Shown: positions 7,659 through 17,406 of the stretch, one piece after another
Numbering within the stretch: the stretch's first letter is position 1
Layout of the letters: each line of letters begins with the position of its first letter
Assembly (NCBI RefSeq): GCF_042649685.1
Contig: NZ_JBHRZT010000059.1
Span: 1-49,988, forward strand
Direction: 5' to 3'
Origin: Bacillus_BA songklensis
GTDB lineage: Bacteria; Bacillota; Bacilli; Bacillales; Bacillaceae_H
Length of the DNA: 49,988 bases
Notes under the pieces: model-generated
Told to the model about the DNA's origin: nothing
Seen by the model: the letters and a program-made list of their open reading frames with translations, nothing else
Database searches by the model: none
Made by a program: the position numbers and the translations under genes

Positions 7659-9079
7659 AAGTATTATTTGTCGTCTCTGAATGTGTACCGTTTGTTAAAA
7701 CAGGGGGGTTAGCAGACGTGGCAGGAGCATTGCCAAAGGAATTAGCCAGCCTGGGGACTGATGTATGTGTGGTAATGCCCAAATATAGTCATATTCCCGA
7801 AACATATAGAGAAAAGATGACCTTAAGGAAAGTAATATATGTGCAAGTTGGATGGAGACGTCAATATTGCGGAATTGAACTATTAGAGCAAGACGGCATT
7901 CAGTATGTATTTCTTGATAACGAATATTACTTCAAAAGAGATACGTTATACGGTCACTATGATGATGGTGAAAGATTTTCTTTCTTTTGCCGCGCCGTGA
8001 TTGAAAGTATTCCGCATTTGGACTTTCAACCTGATATTATCCATTGTCATGATTGGCATACAGGGATGATTCCTTTTTTATTAAGGGCAGAATACGATAT
8101 TTATGCTTCCGTTCAAACCGTTTTTACCATTCACAATTTACAATTTCAGGGAATCTTTCCTCAGGATATTCTTTACGATTTGCTTAATTTAAATGACTAT
8201 TATTTTACAACAAGCCAACTTGAATTTTTTGGGAATGTAAATTTTATGAAGGCCGCCCTCGTATCGACAGACAAAATCACCACAGTAAGCCCGACTTATC
8301 GAAACGAAATTCAGATGCCTTATTATGGTGAAAAGCTTGATGGATTACTCCGAAAGCGTCAGGAAGACTTAATAGGCATTGTTAACGGAATTGATGACCA
8401 TCTTTATAATCCAGCTTCAGATTCTCTCATTCCTTATAATTATTCTTCTGAAAACATGGGTCCAAAGAAAAGAAACAAATTGGCGCTTCAGAAAAAATTA
8501 GGTCTTCCGCAAGAGGAGACCATTCCTATGATTGCGATGGTTACCCGCCTGACAAAACAAAAGGGACTTGAACTTGTGGAGCATGTGTTTCATGAGATTC
8601 TTCAAGAAAACATACAATTTATTGTGCTGGGCAGCGGTGACAGAGAGTTTGAAGATTTCTTTGAGACCATGAATGGTACGTATAGTAATAAAGTGAGAGG
8701 AATTATTGAATTCGATGAAGAGCTCGCTCACTTTATTTATGCAAGCGCAGATTTATTTCTAATGCCATCTAAGTTTGAGCCGTGCGGTCTCGGGCAGCTT
8801 ATCGCTTTAAAATATGGAGCTGTGCCAATTGTTCGAGAGACGGGAGGTCTTAACGATACGGTCCAGCCGTACAATGAAAATACAGGCGAAGGAAACGGAT
8901 TTACTTTCACAAACTTTAATGCTCACGACATGCTTCATACAATTCAACGGGCACTTCGATTTTATGAAGATCAAACAGTATGGGAGAAACTGGTGAAGGA
9001 AGGGATGAACCGTGATTACAGTTGGGCCCGGTCTGCGTTTAAGTATAATCAGCTTTATTCAAGCCTGATGGTCAAGTGA
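7655..9079 (+). CDS. glgA: Glycogen synthase GlgA
   Basis: This 474-residue GT5 enzyme extends alpha-1,4-glucan chains from ADP-glucose. The ADP-glucose-binding motif KTGGLADVAGALPKEL lies at residues 15-30. The C-terminal GT-B half has VTRLTKQKGLEL and the E-x7-E region MPSKFEPCGLGQLIALKYG. The start is GTG, overlapping the glgD stop by 4 bases, which suggests translational coupling. Length is typical of bacterial glycogen synthases. Confidence 0.97.
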   Translation: MKVLFVVSECVPFVKTGGLADVAGALPKELASLGTDVCVVMPKYSHIPETYREKMTLRKVIYVQVGWRRQYCGIELLEQDGIQYVFLDNEYYFKRDTLYGHYDDGERFSFFCRAVIESIPHLDFQPDIIHCHDWHTGMIPFLLRAEYDIYASVQTVFTIHNLQFQGIFPQDILYDLLNLNDYYFTTSQLEFFGNVNFMKAALVSTDKITTVSPTYRNEIQMPYYGEKLDGLLRKRQEDLIGIVNGIDDHLYNPASDSLIPYNYSSENMGPKKRNKLALQKKLGLPQEETIPMIAMVTRLTKQKGLELVEHVFHEILQENIQFIVLGSGDREFEDFFETMNGTYSNKVRGIIEFDEELAHFIYASADLFLMPSKFEPCGLGQLIALKYGAVPIVRETGGLNDTVQPYNENTGEGNGFTFTNFNAHDMLHTIQRALRFYEDQTVWEKLVKEGMNRDYSWARSAFKYNQLYSSLMVK

Positions 9080-9094
9080 AGGAGTGAAAAAAGC

Positions 9095-11506
9095 ATGTTC
9101 TCTAACAAACAATGCTTTCAACAATCATTTTTGAAAAAACTTGAGATGACCTATGGTAAGAGCTTTAAAGAATCAACCATTTATGATCAATATCATACGT
9201 TAGGGAATATGGTAAGAGAGTATATCAGCTCTGATTGGATTGCAACAAATGAAAAGCAGCGTTCTTCTCATACGAAACAAGTTTACTATTTATCAATCGA
9301 GTTTTTATTAGGGAAATTGCTCGTTCAGAACTTACTTAATTTAGGAATTCGTGAAGTAGTAGACGAAGGGTTACAAGAGTTAGGGATTGATTTAAGGGAA
9401 ATAGAAGAAATTGAAGCAGATGCCGGATTAGGGAACGGAGGGCTCGGACGGCTGGCGGCATGTTTTCTCGATTCTCTTGCATCGTTGAATCTCCCGGGCC
9501 ATGGATGTGGTATACGTTACAAACATGGATTATTTGATCAAAAAATTGTAGACGGCTTCCAAGTAGAGCTTCCTGAACAATGGCTTCGCCATGGAAATGC
9601 ATGGGAGGTCAGGAAAGCGGACGAAGCGATAGAAATCAACTTTTGGGGCGAAGTGGAAACGTTGAACGAAAAAGGACGCTTATCGTTTCGACATGTCCAC
9701 ACCGAGACGATTATGGCCGTGCCTTATGATATTCCGATTATCGGTTATGAAACGAATATTGTGAATACATTACGTCTATGGAATGCAGAGCCTTCACGCT
9801 TTCCTATCCATAAAGATGTGATGGAATACAAACGAGAAACGGAATCTGTTTCCGAATTTTTATATCCTGATGATACACACGAAGATGGGAAAATTCTAAG
9901 GTTGAAACAACAGTATTTCCTTGTATCAGCCAGCTTGCAAAGTATTGTAGCTTCTCATCGAAAAACATATAGTACGCTTCAGAATTTCCATGAGAAGGTG
10001 GCTATACATATTAATGATACTCATCCTGTTTTGGCTATACCGGAGCTAATGAGAATTTTAGTAGATGAAGAGCAAATGGATTGGGAGGAAGCATGGTTCA
10101 TTACCACGAACACCGTTTCTTATACGAACCATACCACGTTATCGGAGGCTTTGGAAAAATGGTCCATTCATCTCTTTAAACCTTTGCTGCCAAGGATCTA
10201 CATGATCATAGAGGAAATTAATGAACGGTTTTGCAGGCAGCTATGGAATCGTTATCCGGGTGATTGGAGAAAGATTGAGCAAATGGCCATCATTGCTCAT
10301 GGGATCGTGAAAATGGCTCATTTAGCGCTTGTAGGCAGTTATCGGGTGAATGGTGTAGCTAAAATTCATACAGAGATATTAAAAAATCGAGAGATGAAGG
10401 ATTTCTATGAGGTATATCCTGAAAAATTCACCAATAAAACAAATGGCATTACTCATAGAAGATGGCTGTTAAAAGCCAATCCCCAGTTATCCCGTACCAT
10501 TACAGATGTAATTGGTGCATCATGGGTTCATCATCCTTCTGAGCTTATGAAACTAAAGCCGTATGCATTTGATGCGGGTTTTAAAGAGGCCGTCCAAAAA
10601 GTCAAACAGGAGAGAAAGAAGAGTCTTGCCCAAATTATCCAGCGTCAAACAGGCATTCCCATTGATGATCATTCCATATTCGATGTTCAGGTCAAAAGGT
10701 TGCATGCCTACAAACGTCAATTGTTGAATGTGCTGCACATCATGTATCTTTATAATCGAATAAAAGAAGAAAAGTCTTTTGAAATCCATCCCCGCACGTT
10801 TATTTTTGGGGCAAAAGCTTCACCTGGCTATTATTATGCAAAGAAAATTATTAAGCTGATCAATTCACTTGCAGAGAAAGTAAACAATGATCCACAAGTT
10901 TCTCCGTTTCTAAAAGTTATTTTTCTTGAAAACTATCGTGTTTCTCTGGCGGAATATGTCTTTCCCGCAGCGGATGTGAGTGAACAAATATCCACTGCAA
11001 GTAAGGAAGCGTCTGGAACGGGAAATATGAAGTTTATGATGAATGGGGCACTGATCATTGGAACATTAGACGGGGCGAATATTGAAATTTTCGAAAAAGT
11101 TGGTGCCGATAATATATTCACATTCGGCTTAAGTGCAGAAGAAGTACTGAATTATGAGCAAAACGGGGGATATCGTTCATACGACTATTATTACTATGAT
11201 AAGCGGATCAAAAAAGTGCTCGAGCAGCTGATAAATGGATTTTTCCCTAATTCTTTCGATCTCTTTGAACCAATTTATGATTCCTTATTAATGCAAAATG
11301 ATCAGTATTATGTATTGAGAGATTTCGCTTCCTATGCAGGAGCCCAGGAAAAGGTAAATGAAGCTTATCTGAATCAGGCTGGATGGCTGGAGAGGAGTAT
11401 TATCAACATTGCTCATTCAGGTTATTTCTCAAGTGACCGAACGATTCGAGAGTATGCCGATGATATATGGGGAATCCATCCCCTGGAAAGAGGAACGGTT
11501 GTTTAG
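9095..11506 (+). CDS. glgP: Glycogen phosphorylase GlgP
   Basis: This 803-residue PLP enzyme of family GT35 releases glucose-1-phosphate from glycogen. The PLP-binding lysine is Lys646 in EASGTGNMKFMMNG. Other conserved blocks are AGLGNGGLGRLAACFLDS and the C-terminal GTLDGANIEI. It begins 15 bases after glgA behind AAGGAG and closes the operon, so the same transcript makes both synthesis and breakdown enzymes. A bidirectional terminator follows. Confidence 0.97.
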   Translation: MFSNKQCFQQSFLKKLEMTYGKSFKESTIYDQYHTLGNMVREYISSDWIATNEKQRSSHTKQVYYLSIEFLLGKLLVQNLLNLGIREVVDEGLQELGIDLREIEEIEADAGLGNGGLGRLAACFLDSLASLNLPGHGCGIRYKHGLFDQKIVDGFQVELPEQWLRHGNAWEVRKADEAIEINFWGEVETLNEKGRLSFRHVHTETIMAVPYDIPIIGYETNIVNTLRLWNAEPSRFPIHKDVMEYKRETESVSEFLYPDDTHEDGKILRLKQQYFLVSASLQSIVASHRKTYSTLQNFHEKVAIHINDTHPVLAIPELMRILVDEEQMDWEEAWFITTNTVSYTNHTTLSEALEKWSIHLFKPLLPRIYMIIEEINERFCRQLWNRYPGDWRKIEQMAIIAHGIVKMAHLALVGSYRVNGVAKIHTEILKNREMKDFYEVYPEKFTNKTNGITHRRWLLKANPQLSRTITDVIGASWVHHPSELMKLKPYAFDAGFKEAVQKVKQERKKSLAQIIQRQTGIPIDDHSIFDVQVKRLHAYKRQLLNVLHIMYLYNRIKEEKSFEIHPRTFIFGAKASPGYYYAKKIIKLINSLAEKVNNDPQVSPFLKVIFLENYRVSLAEYVFPAADVSEQISTASKEASGTGNMKFMMNGALIIGTLDGANIEIFEKVGADNIFTFGLSAEEVLNYEQNGGYRSYDYYYYDKRIKKVLEQLINGFFPNSFDLFEPIYDSLLMQNDQYYVLRDFASYAGAQEKVNEAYLNQAGWLERSIINIAHSGYFSSDRTIREYADDIWGIHPLERGTVV

Positions 11507-11522
11507 AAAAAGGAAAAAGAAC

Positions 11523-11554
11523 GCCTGGGTGATTTGAAATCACGCAGGCTTTGT
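11523..11554. terminator. Bidirectional terminator between glgP and the lipase gene
   Basis: The stem GCCTG-GTGATTT / AAATCAC-CAGGC (11523-11549) sits between two convergent genes. A-rich sequence lies on its left and T-rich sequence on its right, so it can serve both strands. Confidence 0.8.
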
Positions 11555-11558
11555 TAAT

Positions 11559-12296
11559 TTACGCGAACAATCGCTTATTAGCCAAGAAATTTATATATGT
11601 TTGAATGCTGTGATTTGCCTCGATGGACTGTTGATTAGAGTAAAACGTGATGTTGTTAGGAATATGACGATAAATTGAATAAGATTTTTTGATTGGAGAA
11701 TAGATTTTTCGGGGAGGGAGGAATGGAATGAGGTCAACGAAGTTTACATATCTAAGGCTGTAAGGGATATATTGTTTATATTGATAGACAAAAGTTGGAT
11801 CACCGACCCGCGGGCTGGCGAAATTAACCATTATTATTATGCGGTCATCCAAATTGATAGAGGCATCAAATGCATGTAAGGTAGCAAGCGCCGCTCCAAG
11901 ACTGTGACCTGTCATGAATATGGGCTTTAAGGGAGAGAGTCCTTTTAATGTACCAATTAGCTCATCTCTACAGGACTCATAGACCCCCATAAACCCTGAG
12001 TGAACATTCCCTGCATTTTTGACATACTGATAAGGTACCTGACTGTAGCGTAAGTCGCTAATCCAATCAACGTCCGATTTTGTTCCGCGAAAAGCCACCA
12101 CGATGGCAAGGGAGGATTCAAGAATAAAACCGAACCATTCTTCCATACCGAATGAATGTGCTTTAAACGGTTTTACAAGTTGAAATGGCCATGGAATGGA
12201 AAAGGAACGATTTTGTTCCTGCTGTTCATATGTCAACTGGCAGCACTGGGCCAAAAAAAGGGCAGTTTCTTCGGGAATAATAGATTGACGCACCAT
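11559..12296 (-). CDS. Lipase (class 3) family protein
   Basis: This 245-residue alpha/beta hydrolase has the fungal-type class 3 lipase pattern. The nucleophile elbow is MTGHSLGAALA, the likely catalytic Asp is in NFVDLIPF, and the likely His is in ANHSIQTY near the C-terminus. VVAFRGTKSDVDWISDL is the usual oxyanion-region block. No signal peptide is visible, so it looks cytosolic. The ATG at 12296 has AAGAAGG at good spacing; the GTG 9 bases upstream has no room for one. It is convergent with glgP and appears monocistronic. The substrate cannot be told from sequence. Confidence 0.85.
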   Translation of the reverse strand: MVRQSIIPEETALFLAQCCQLTYEQQEQNRSFSIPWPFQLVKPFKAHSFGMEEWFGFILESSLAIVVAFRGTKSDVDWISDLRYSQVPYQYVKNAGNVHSGFMGVYESCRDELIGTLKGLSPLKPIFMTGHSLGAALATLHAFDASINLDDRIIIMVNFASPRVGDPTFVYQYKQYIPYSLRYVNFVDLIPFLPPRKIYSPIKKSYSIYRHIPNNITFYSNQQSIEANHSIQTYINFLANKRLFA

Positions 12297-12355
12297 TTTT
12301 TGCACCTTCTTTTTTAAAGATAAGTAAGTATAAAGAAAATTTTGATTTATGACAG

Positions 12356-12534
12356 TGTCTAGCTTTAGTGCCTAGCCCCCCGAGTCGTTTCGGTCCAGCC
12401 GATGAAGTCAAACAACGACTTCACCGTCAGGCCTCCGACGTACAGGATGTACTAGTGCCGACGTTGCCGCAGGACGCGGCGCTTTTAGTCGGCCAGCGCT
12501 TGTCGGGGCTGACCAAGGCGCTTGCGCTTTTCTT
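12356..12534. repeat. Interspersed repeat element (~180 bases) with complementary ends
   Basis: The ends read TGTCTAGCTTTAGTGCCTAGCCCC and GGGGCTGACCAAGGCGCTTGCGCTTTTC in part; the 5' AGTGCCTAGCCCC and the 3' GGGGCTGACCAAGGCGCT can pair. The interior is GC-rich with further hairpins (CGACGTACAGGATGTACTAGTGCCGACG region). It resembles a family I recall from intergenic regions of many Bacillaceae, of unknown function. It sits between the lipase start and the terminator of the next gene and contains no plausible gene. Confidence 0.75.
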
Positions 12535-12586
12535 CAATAGCAACATAGCTTATGAAAAGATGGGCAAAATGGTGCGTGCCCAGAAA

Positions 12587-12613
12587 ATAATCCCAACATT
12601 GACTGTTGGGATT
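12587..12613 (-). terminator. Terminator of the TIGR00266 gene
   Basis: The perfect stem AATCCCAACA / TGTTGGGATT lies just beyond the stop at 12627, with a T-rich run on the minus strand. Confidence 0.85.
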
Positions 12614-12626
12614 ATAGTTAGGGCTA

Positions 12627-13421
12627 TTAATCATCACCGTTTAATAAATCACCTAAAGCTCCAAGCATACTGCCTTCTCCCGTTGACTTCCCGCCCCCTG
12701 GAGCATTAGCGAAAATGCGGTCAGCAAGGCGGCTGAATGGCAAGGATTGGATCCATACCGTTCCGGGACCTCTTAAAGTAGCATAGAAAAGGCCTTCTCC
12801 GCCAAATAAAGCGGTTTTTACTTTTCCGATGTACTCAATGTTATAGTCAATGTCTTTCGTCATGGCAACAAGACAGCCTGTATCGATGCGTAATCTTTCT
12901 CCCGGCTGCAGTTCCCGCTTATAGATGGCTCCTCCTGCGTGCAAGAAGGCAAGACCATCCCCTTCAAGTTTTTGCATAATAAAGCCTTCTCCGCCAAAAA
13001 AGCCTGTTCCCAGGCGGCGTTGAAAGTCAATTCCGACTGAAACACCTTTAGCGGCACATAAAAAAGAATCTTTCTGACAGATTACCTTTCCGCCTAGCTC
13101 ACTTAAATCCATAGGGATAATCTTACCTGGATAAGGAGCCGCAAAGGATACACGGCGCTTCCCGATTTCCTGGTTTGTGAATACGGTCATGAACAAGCTT
13201 TCACCCGTTAATACACGCTTTCCTGCACCGACCAGTTTACCAAAGAGACCTCTTGCACCTGAATGTGCCCCGTCACCAAAAATGGTTTCCATTTCAATTC
13301 CGTCTTCCATCATCATCATTCCGCCTGCTTCAGCGATAACACTTTCCCGGGGATCCAATTCAATTTCCACAAACTGCATGTCATCCCCATGCAGGATATA
13401 ATCGATCTCATGTGCATTCAT
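12627..13421 (-). CDS. TIGR00266 / AIM24 family protein
   Basis: This 264-residue protein is of the TIGR00266 (DUF124, AIM24-like) beta-sandwich family. Visible family blocks are EAGGMMMMEDGIEMET, GESLFMTVFTN, PGKIIPMDL and GGEGFIMQKLEGDG. The C-terminus is Gly-rich (ANAPGGGKSTGEGS). The biochemical role of this family is not established. The ATG at 13421 follows GAGGTG; an in-frame GTG lies 9 bases upstream within the ribosome-binding site. It is monocistronic with its own terminator. Confidence 0.85.
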   Translation of the reverse strand: MNAHEIDYILHGDDMQFVEIELDPRESVIAEAGGMMMMEDGIEMETIFGDGAHSGARGLFGKLVGAGKRVLTGESLFMTVFTNQEIGKRRVSFAAPYPGKIIPMDLSELGGKVICQKDSFLCAAKGVSVGIDFQRRLGTGFFGGEGFIMQKLEGDGLAFLHAGGAIYKRELQPGERLRIDTGCLVAMTKDIDYNIEYIGKVKTALFGGEGLFYATLRGPGTVWIQSLPFSRLADRIFANAPGGGKSTGEGSMLGALGDLLNGDD

Positions 13422-13749
13422 TATCTTCACCTCAAAAAAATAAGTTCCTTATAGGTATTCGTTACAATTTTTAAAATTCCTATTAAATATTCATAGAATA
13501 TAAAATGCTTTTGTCGCATTAATGAAATCTTTTTTGCGTAGATGATGGTGACAGATAAGAAGATAAGTGCATAAAGGATACCCAAAAAAGTGCCGATAAA
13601 TGATCAGGGGATGTCCAACCAGATTTTTACAGGGCGTCTTCCCATTTATTGTCTATAAGAAATAGAAAGTCACTGATGGTAATAAGGCATATGTCACAAT
13701 AATGATGAGTATCATTTTTTGTTCATTGTTTTACTTCCTTCGAATAAAA

Positions 13750-13787
13750 CACATGATAAAGAAGGAGAAACCCTTCTTTATCATGTG
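13750..13787 (-). terminator. Terminator of yteA
   Basis: The 16-pair stem CACATGATAAAGAAGG / CCTTCTTTATCATGTG is followed on the minus strand by TTTTATT. The whole interval 13422-13834 has no gene I can support; a small ORF at 13702-13905 only reads through this hairpin and the end of yteA. Confidence 0.85.
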
Positions 13788-13834
13788 TGGTTATGTTATT
13801 AATGCAATACCCATTCCGTATTTGTTTAGACAGC

Positions 13835-14602
13835 TCACTCTTTTTCTTCTTCTTCTACATAAGGGTCTTGTTCGAATGGATGCAGATCTCCAAATACAGT
13901 CATGACGCCTTCTTCATCTAATGCTTGCTCATATACATCATGTCCTTTTGTAGGATAAACGGAAATGTGATTCCCATATAGGTCAACAGCGACAAAGTTT
14001 TCATAGTCTTCCACATAGCCAACCCGGTCTTCTGCTTCAATAAATGTTTCGCCGTAGTTTTCGATTTCCCTTTTTTCCAAAAAATCTGAAGGACTTTCGG
14101 AAGTGCCGTACCGTGCTACCTCCTGCCAGGAATCCTCAGCATCATAGAATGTACCGGAATGTTCGTCATATTCATGTTGTCCCCATGGATTGTCTAATGT
14201 TGCTTCTTCAACTGGACGATCGTTTGAAATATGCTGCTCTGGTGAATGTTCTTTGCAAAACATGGTTGTCGGAATGGCTTCAAGCCTTTCAAACGGAATA
14301 TCCTTGCCGCATGTTTTGCACTTACCATATGAACCGTTTTCAATGGCTTGTAATGCATGCTGCACTTCGTGTAATTCCTGTTCCGCATGCTCATTAAGCG
14401 CTAAGTCCTTTTCTCTTTCATATTGTTCTGTGGCTATATCTGCTGGATGGTTATCATAGCTCGATAATTCTCCAAAGGAATCATACGGAAAATCACTTCG
14501 TCTCACTCCAAAATGGTCATTGATCTTAAATTGTTGCTCGATTTCTTTCTGGCGATCTTGGAGTTGGCTGCGCAGCGATTGCATTTGATTGGTTGATAAC
14601 AA
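13835..14602 (-). CDS. yteA: YteA family sporulation/transcription-type regulator with DksA/TraR zinc finger
   Basis: This 255-residue acidic protein has a coiled-coil-like N-terminus (QLQDRQKEIEQQF) and a DksA/TraR-type C4 zinc finger around residues 93-120 (GKCKTCGKDIPFERLEAIPT then FCKEH). The long Glu/Asp-rich tail is typical of the YteA family. DksA proteins act through the RNA polymerase secondary channel; a like role here is inferred. The start is TTG at 14602, supported by GGGGGGA. It is adjacent to menA on the same strand, as I recall for B. subtilis. Confidence 0.88.
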   Translation of the reverse strand: MLSTNQMQSLRSQLQDRQKEIEQQFKINDHFGVRRSDFPYDSFGELSSYDNHPADIATEQYEREKDLALNEHAEQELHEVQHALQAIENGSYGKCKTCGKDIPFERLEAIPTTMFCKEHSPEQHISNDRPVEEATLDNPWGQHEYDEHSGTFYDAEDSWQEVARYGTSESPSDFLEKREIENYGETFIEAEDRVGYVEDYENFVAVDLYGNHISVYPTKGHDVYEQALDEEGVMTVFGDLHPFEQDPYVEEEEKE

Positions 14603-14673
14603 GTGAATCCCCCCTTCGCAAAATGAGTTTGTCTTTGAGTATTATTTACGAAAAAGGATAAAAAAACTCAAAA

Positions 14674-14727
14674 AAAAGAGGTTGACTTTAGGAAGCATAA
14701 AGCACATCCTCCTAAGTCAACCTCTTA
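14674..14727 (-). terminator. Terminator of menA
   Basis: The long stem AGAGGTTGACTT-AGGA / TCCT-AAAGTCAACCTCT is followed by a T8 run on the minus strand. It lies between menA and yteA, so the two are separate transcription units. Confidence 0.9.
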
Positions 14728-14760
14728 AAAGCAGCAAAAAAATCACAGTAAAGGTCTAGG

Positions 14761-15702
14761 TTACATGAAATAACTAATAAACAATCCAACCGACAACAAA
14801 AAGCCGTAAATGGTATTGGTTTGTGCTGTCGCTTTCATTGCAGGCATCATTTGCATAGGCATGGTTTTTCCGATGAATCCTTTCACAGCTTTTGCAGCCT
14901 TTGGAATACTAATGAAAACGAGTAAAATCCATGGACTTGCCAGGTTTGTAAAGACAAGTCCCATGGCCCAAAGGTAAGCTGTAATGAACATGGAGGCCAA
15001 CAGGAGAATGGCTCCTTTTTTGCCAAGTAAAATCGCGAGTGTTTTACGGCCGAATTCCTTATCGCCATCAAAATCACGGATATTATTGGATAGCAAAATA
15101 GCACCAACAAGAATGCCGATTGGGATAGAAACTAAGATGCTTTGTGTTGTAATATTTCCCACTTGAATAAAGAAGGAAATCAGGATGATGATGACACCCA
15201 TAAACAGGCCGGCAACAACTTCTCCAAAAGGCGTATACGCAATTGGAAGAGGGCCTCCTGTGTAAAGATAACCGACTGTCATACATATGAGCCCGATCAA
15301 TGCGAGCCACCAGCTGCTGTTCATGCAAATATAGACACCTAATAAAAGGGCTAGTCCATAAAAACCGAATGCGGACATTAAGACTGTGTTTGGGTGTACA
15401 CCGTCCCGCACAATGGCTCCGCCGATGCCAACCGATTGCTCATTATCCAGGCCGCGTTTAAAATCATAATACTCGTTGAACATATTTGTAGCTGCTTGTA
15501 TTAACAGACAAGCTAATAACATGGTTCCAAACAGCGGAATGTTAATTGTTGTGTGGGTCATCGCAAGAGCTGTTCCGATGAGCACAGGGACAAACGCGGC
15601 TGTCAATGTATGGGGGCGCATGAGCTGCCACCAAACTTTCCATTTAGAGTCATTGCGTGTCGGTGTCATCCCTTGTTGACTTGTTTGCAATTTAGCTTGC
15701 AT
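14761..15702 (-). CDS. menA: 1,4-dihydroxy-2-naphthoate polyprenyltransferase MenA
   Basis: This 313-residue integral membrane UbiA-family prenyltransferase attaches the polyprenyl chain to DHNA, giving demethylmenaquinone. Two aspartate-rich motifs are present: NEYYDFKRGLDNEQ and DFDGDKEFGRKT. About eight hydrophobic segments follow a polar N-terminus. It is divergent from menF-D-H-B-E-C across a 288-base intergenic region, so this window holds the pathway's late membrane step as well as its soluble steps. Confidence 0.95.
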   Translation of the reverse strand: MQAKLQTSQQGMTPTRNDSKWKVWWQLMRPHTLTAAFVPVLIGTALAMTHTTINIPLFGTMLLACLLIQAATNMFNEYYDFKRGLDNEQSVGIGGAIVRDGVHPNTVLMSAFGFYGLALLLGVYICMNSSWWLALIGLICMTVGYLYTGGPLPIAYTPFGEVVAGLFMGVIIILISFFIQVGNITTQSILVSIPIGILVGAILLSNNIRDFDGDKEFGRKTLAILLGKKGAILLLASMFITAYLWAMGLVFTNLASPWILLVFISIPKAAKAVKGFIGKTMPMQMMPAMKATAQTNTIYGFLLSVGLFISYFM

Positions 15703-15990
15703 TTATTACCTTCCTTTCAACATATATCTAAAACGTTTTTCCCCTTTTTAGTAACAAATACATGGGAAGAAACCAAAAAGAACAGGTTATAAACATAGAA
15801 CAATACATGTTAAGTGTAGAAAAAGGTGTATAGAGTGTCAACGATTTTTAATAAGAAATTTGTCTTATAAATTCCATTCCAAAAAGAATAAGGAAGAGAA
15901 TGAGGGAGGGTATCGCTAGATTTTTTCAATATTAAGTTTTATAATAAATTAGTTAAAGATCAGTTTTCAAGTACAGTGGGGGGACTTATT

Positions 15991-17406
15991 GTGATTGCGA
16001 TAAAACAACATCCGTTACAGGCTCTGCAAGAAGCTTGTGAACAGGCCAAAAAAGAAGGTAAACCGCGATTAGTCAGCTTTGTTAAACGAATAAATCCCTA
16101 TGATCCCCTGGCGCTTTTTTGTAATGGAAGAAAAATGTTTTATGGAGAGCGCTTCATTTGGATGGATGCAGCGCGTCAATATACGTTTATCGGATTGAAT
16201 CATTTACATGTCATGACAACAAAAAGAAATCAAGATCGGTATCGGTCCATTGAAAAACAATGGAAGCGCTTTATTGATCAATCTGTTCATAAAAAAGATA
16301 TGTTTCCGACCGGGACGGGTCCGCTCCTGTTTGGAGGGTTCTCCTTTGATCCTCAAAAAGAACAAACAAACTTATGGAGAGAATTTCCCAGCGGTAAATT
16401 TATTGTACCGCAGTTTTTATATACTGCAATAGAACATGAGGCGTATTTTACGATAAATGTACTAGTTACAGAAAAGAACCGTGCAGCAGAGATTGTGCAT
16501 TGGCTGAAAAGAGTAGAAGAAACTTTATTTGGCGAGAACAACAGAGAACTAAATCCTTTTCCAAGTAAGATGCTTCATCAAGAAGAAGTAGAGCCGATTA
16601 AGTGGAAAGAGGCTGTGGATGAAGCTACTAAACGAATTCAGCGTGGGGAGATTGAAAAGGTGGTATTGGCTCGAGAACTAAGAGCCTCATTTTCTCAGCC
16701 CCTTCCAAATGAGTATGTGTTACAACGACTGATGGCAGAGCAACCGACAAGTTACATTTTTGCGTTTGAAAGCGGTGATGACTGTTTTATTGGGGCTTCA
16801 CCCGAGCGATTGGTCAAACGAGAGCAAGAGGATGTATTTTCGACTTGTTTGGCTGGTTCTATCCGACGCGGAAAATCGGAAGAGGAAGATGAACGATTAG
16901 GCCAAGAGCTATTGAGTGATGAAAAGAACTTGGTAGAGCATGAGGTTGTTGTCCATATGATTAAAGAGGCGATGATGGAAAGCTGTAAAAACATCGAAGC
17001 TCCGTCGTCTCCAGGTTTATATAAAACAAAACATATCCAGCATTTATATACACCCGTAAAAGGAAAGATCAAAAGCGGGATGAGCTTGTTCTCTCTTGTT
17101 GAAAGGCTGCATCCGACTCCAGCTTTAGGCGGATATCCACAGAAAAAAGCTAAGCAGGTTATTCGGGAGCTTGAGTTGTTGGACCGCGGGTGGTATGGTT
17201 CTCCTTTAGGATGGCTTGATAGTAGAGGAAATGGTGAGTTCATTGTCGGTATCCGTTCAGGTCTTCTTCAAAAGAATGAAGCATCTTTGTTTGCTGGATG
17301 CGGGATTGTGGCAGAATCAGATCCGGAAAGTGAGTACAAAGAGACCAAGATTAAATTTAACCCAATGCTATCCGCTTTAGGAGGTGCAATTCATGACATC
17401 CACTGA
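15991..17406 (+). CDS. menF: Isochorismate synthase MenF
   Basis: This 471-residue chorismate-utilising enzyme converts chorismate to isochorismate, the first step of menaquinone synthesis. Conserved C-terminal blocks are KVVLARELR, FIGASPERLV, LAGSIRRGKSEEEDE, HPTPALGGYP and GCGIVAESDPESEYKETKIK. I chose GTG 15991 because GGGGGA lies 6 bases upstream; an in-frame GTG at 15976 overlaps that site. A TATAAT at 15940-15945 may be its -10 box. The last 14 bases overlap menD. Confidence 0.95.
   Translation: MIAIKQHPLQALQEACEQAKKEGKPRLVSFVKRINPYDPLALFCNGRKMFYGERFIWMDAARQYTFIGLNHLHVMTTKRNQDRYRSIEKQWKRFIDQSVHKKDMFPTGTGPLLFGGFSFDPQKEQTNLWREFPSGKFIVPQFLYTAIEHEAYFTINVLVTEKNRAAEIVHWLKRVEETLFGENNRELNPFPSKMLHQEEVEPIKWKEAVDEATKRIQRGEIEKVVLARELRASFSQPLPNEYVLQRLMAEQPTSYIFAFESGDDCFIGASPERLVKREQEDVFSTCLAGSIRRGKSEEEDERLGQELLSDEKNLVEHEVVVHMIKEAMMESCKNIEAPSSPGLYKTKHIQHLYTPVKGKIKSGMSLFSLVERLHPTPALGGYPQKKAKQVIRELELLDRGWYGSPLGWLDSRGNGEFIVGIRSGLLQKNEASLFAGCGIVAESDPESEYKETKIKFNPMLSALGGAIHDIH

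Noticed and set aside
13701..13716. AATGATGAGTATCATT as a Fur or other operator
   Set aside because: It is palindromic, but spacing and bases do not fit the Fur consensus and no promoter or gene start is close.
13702..13905. 67-codon plus-strand ORF
   Set aside because: It runs through the yteA terminator and into yteA in antisense; no ribosome-binding site.
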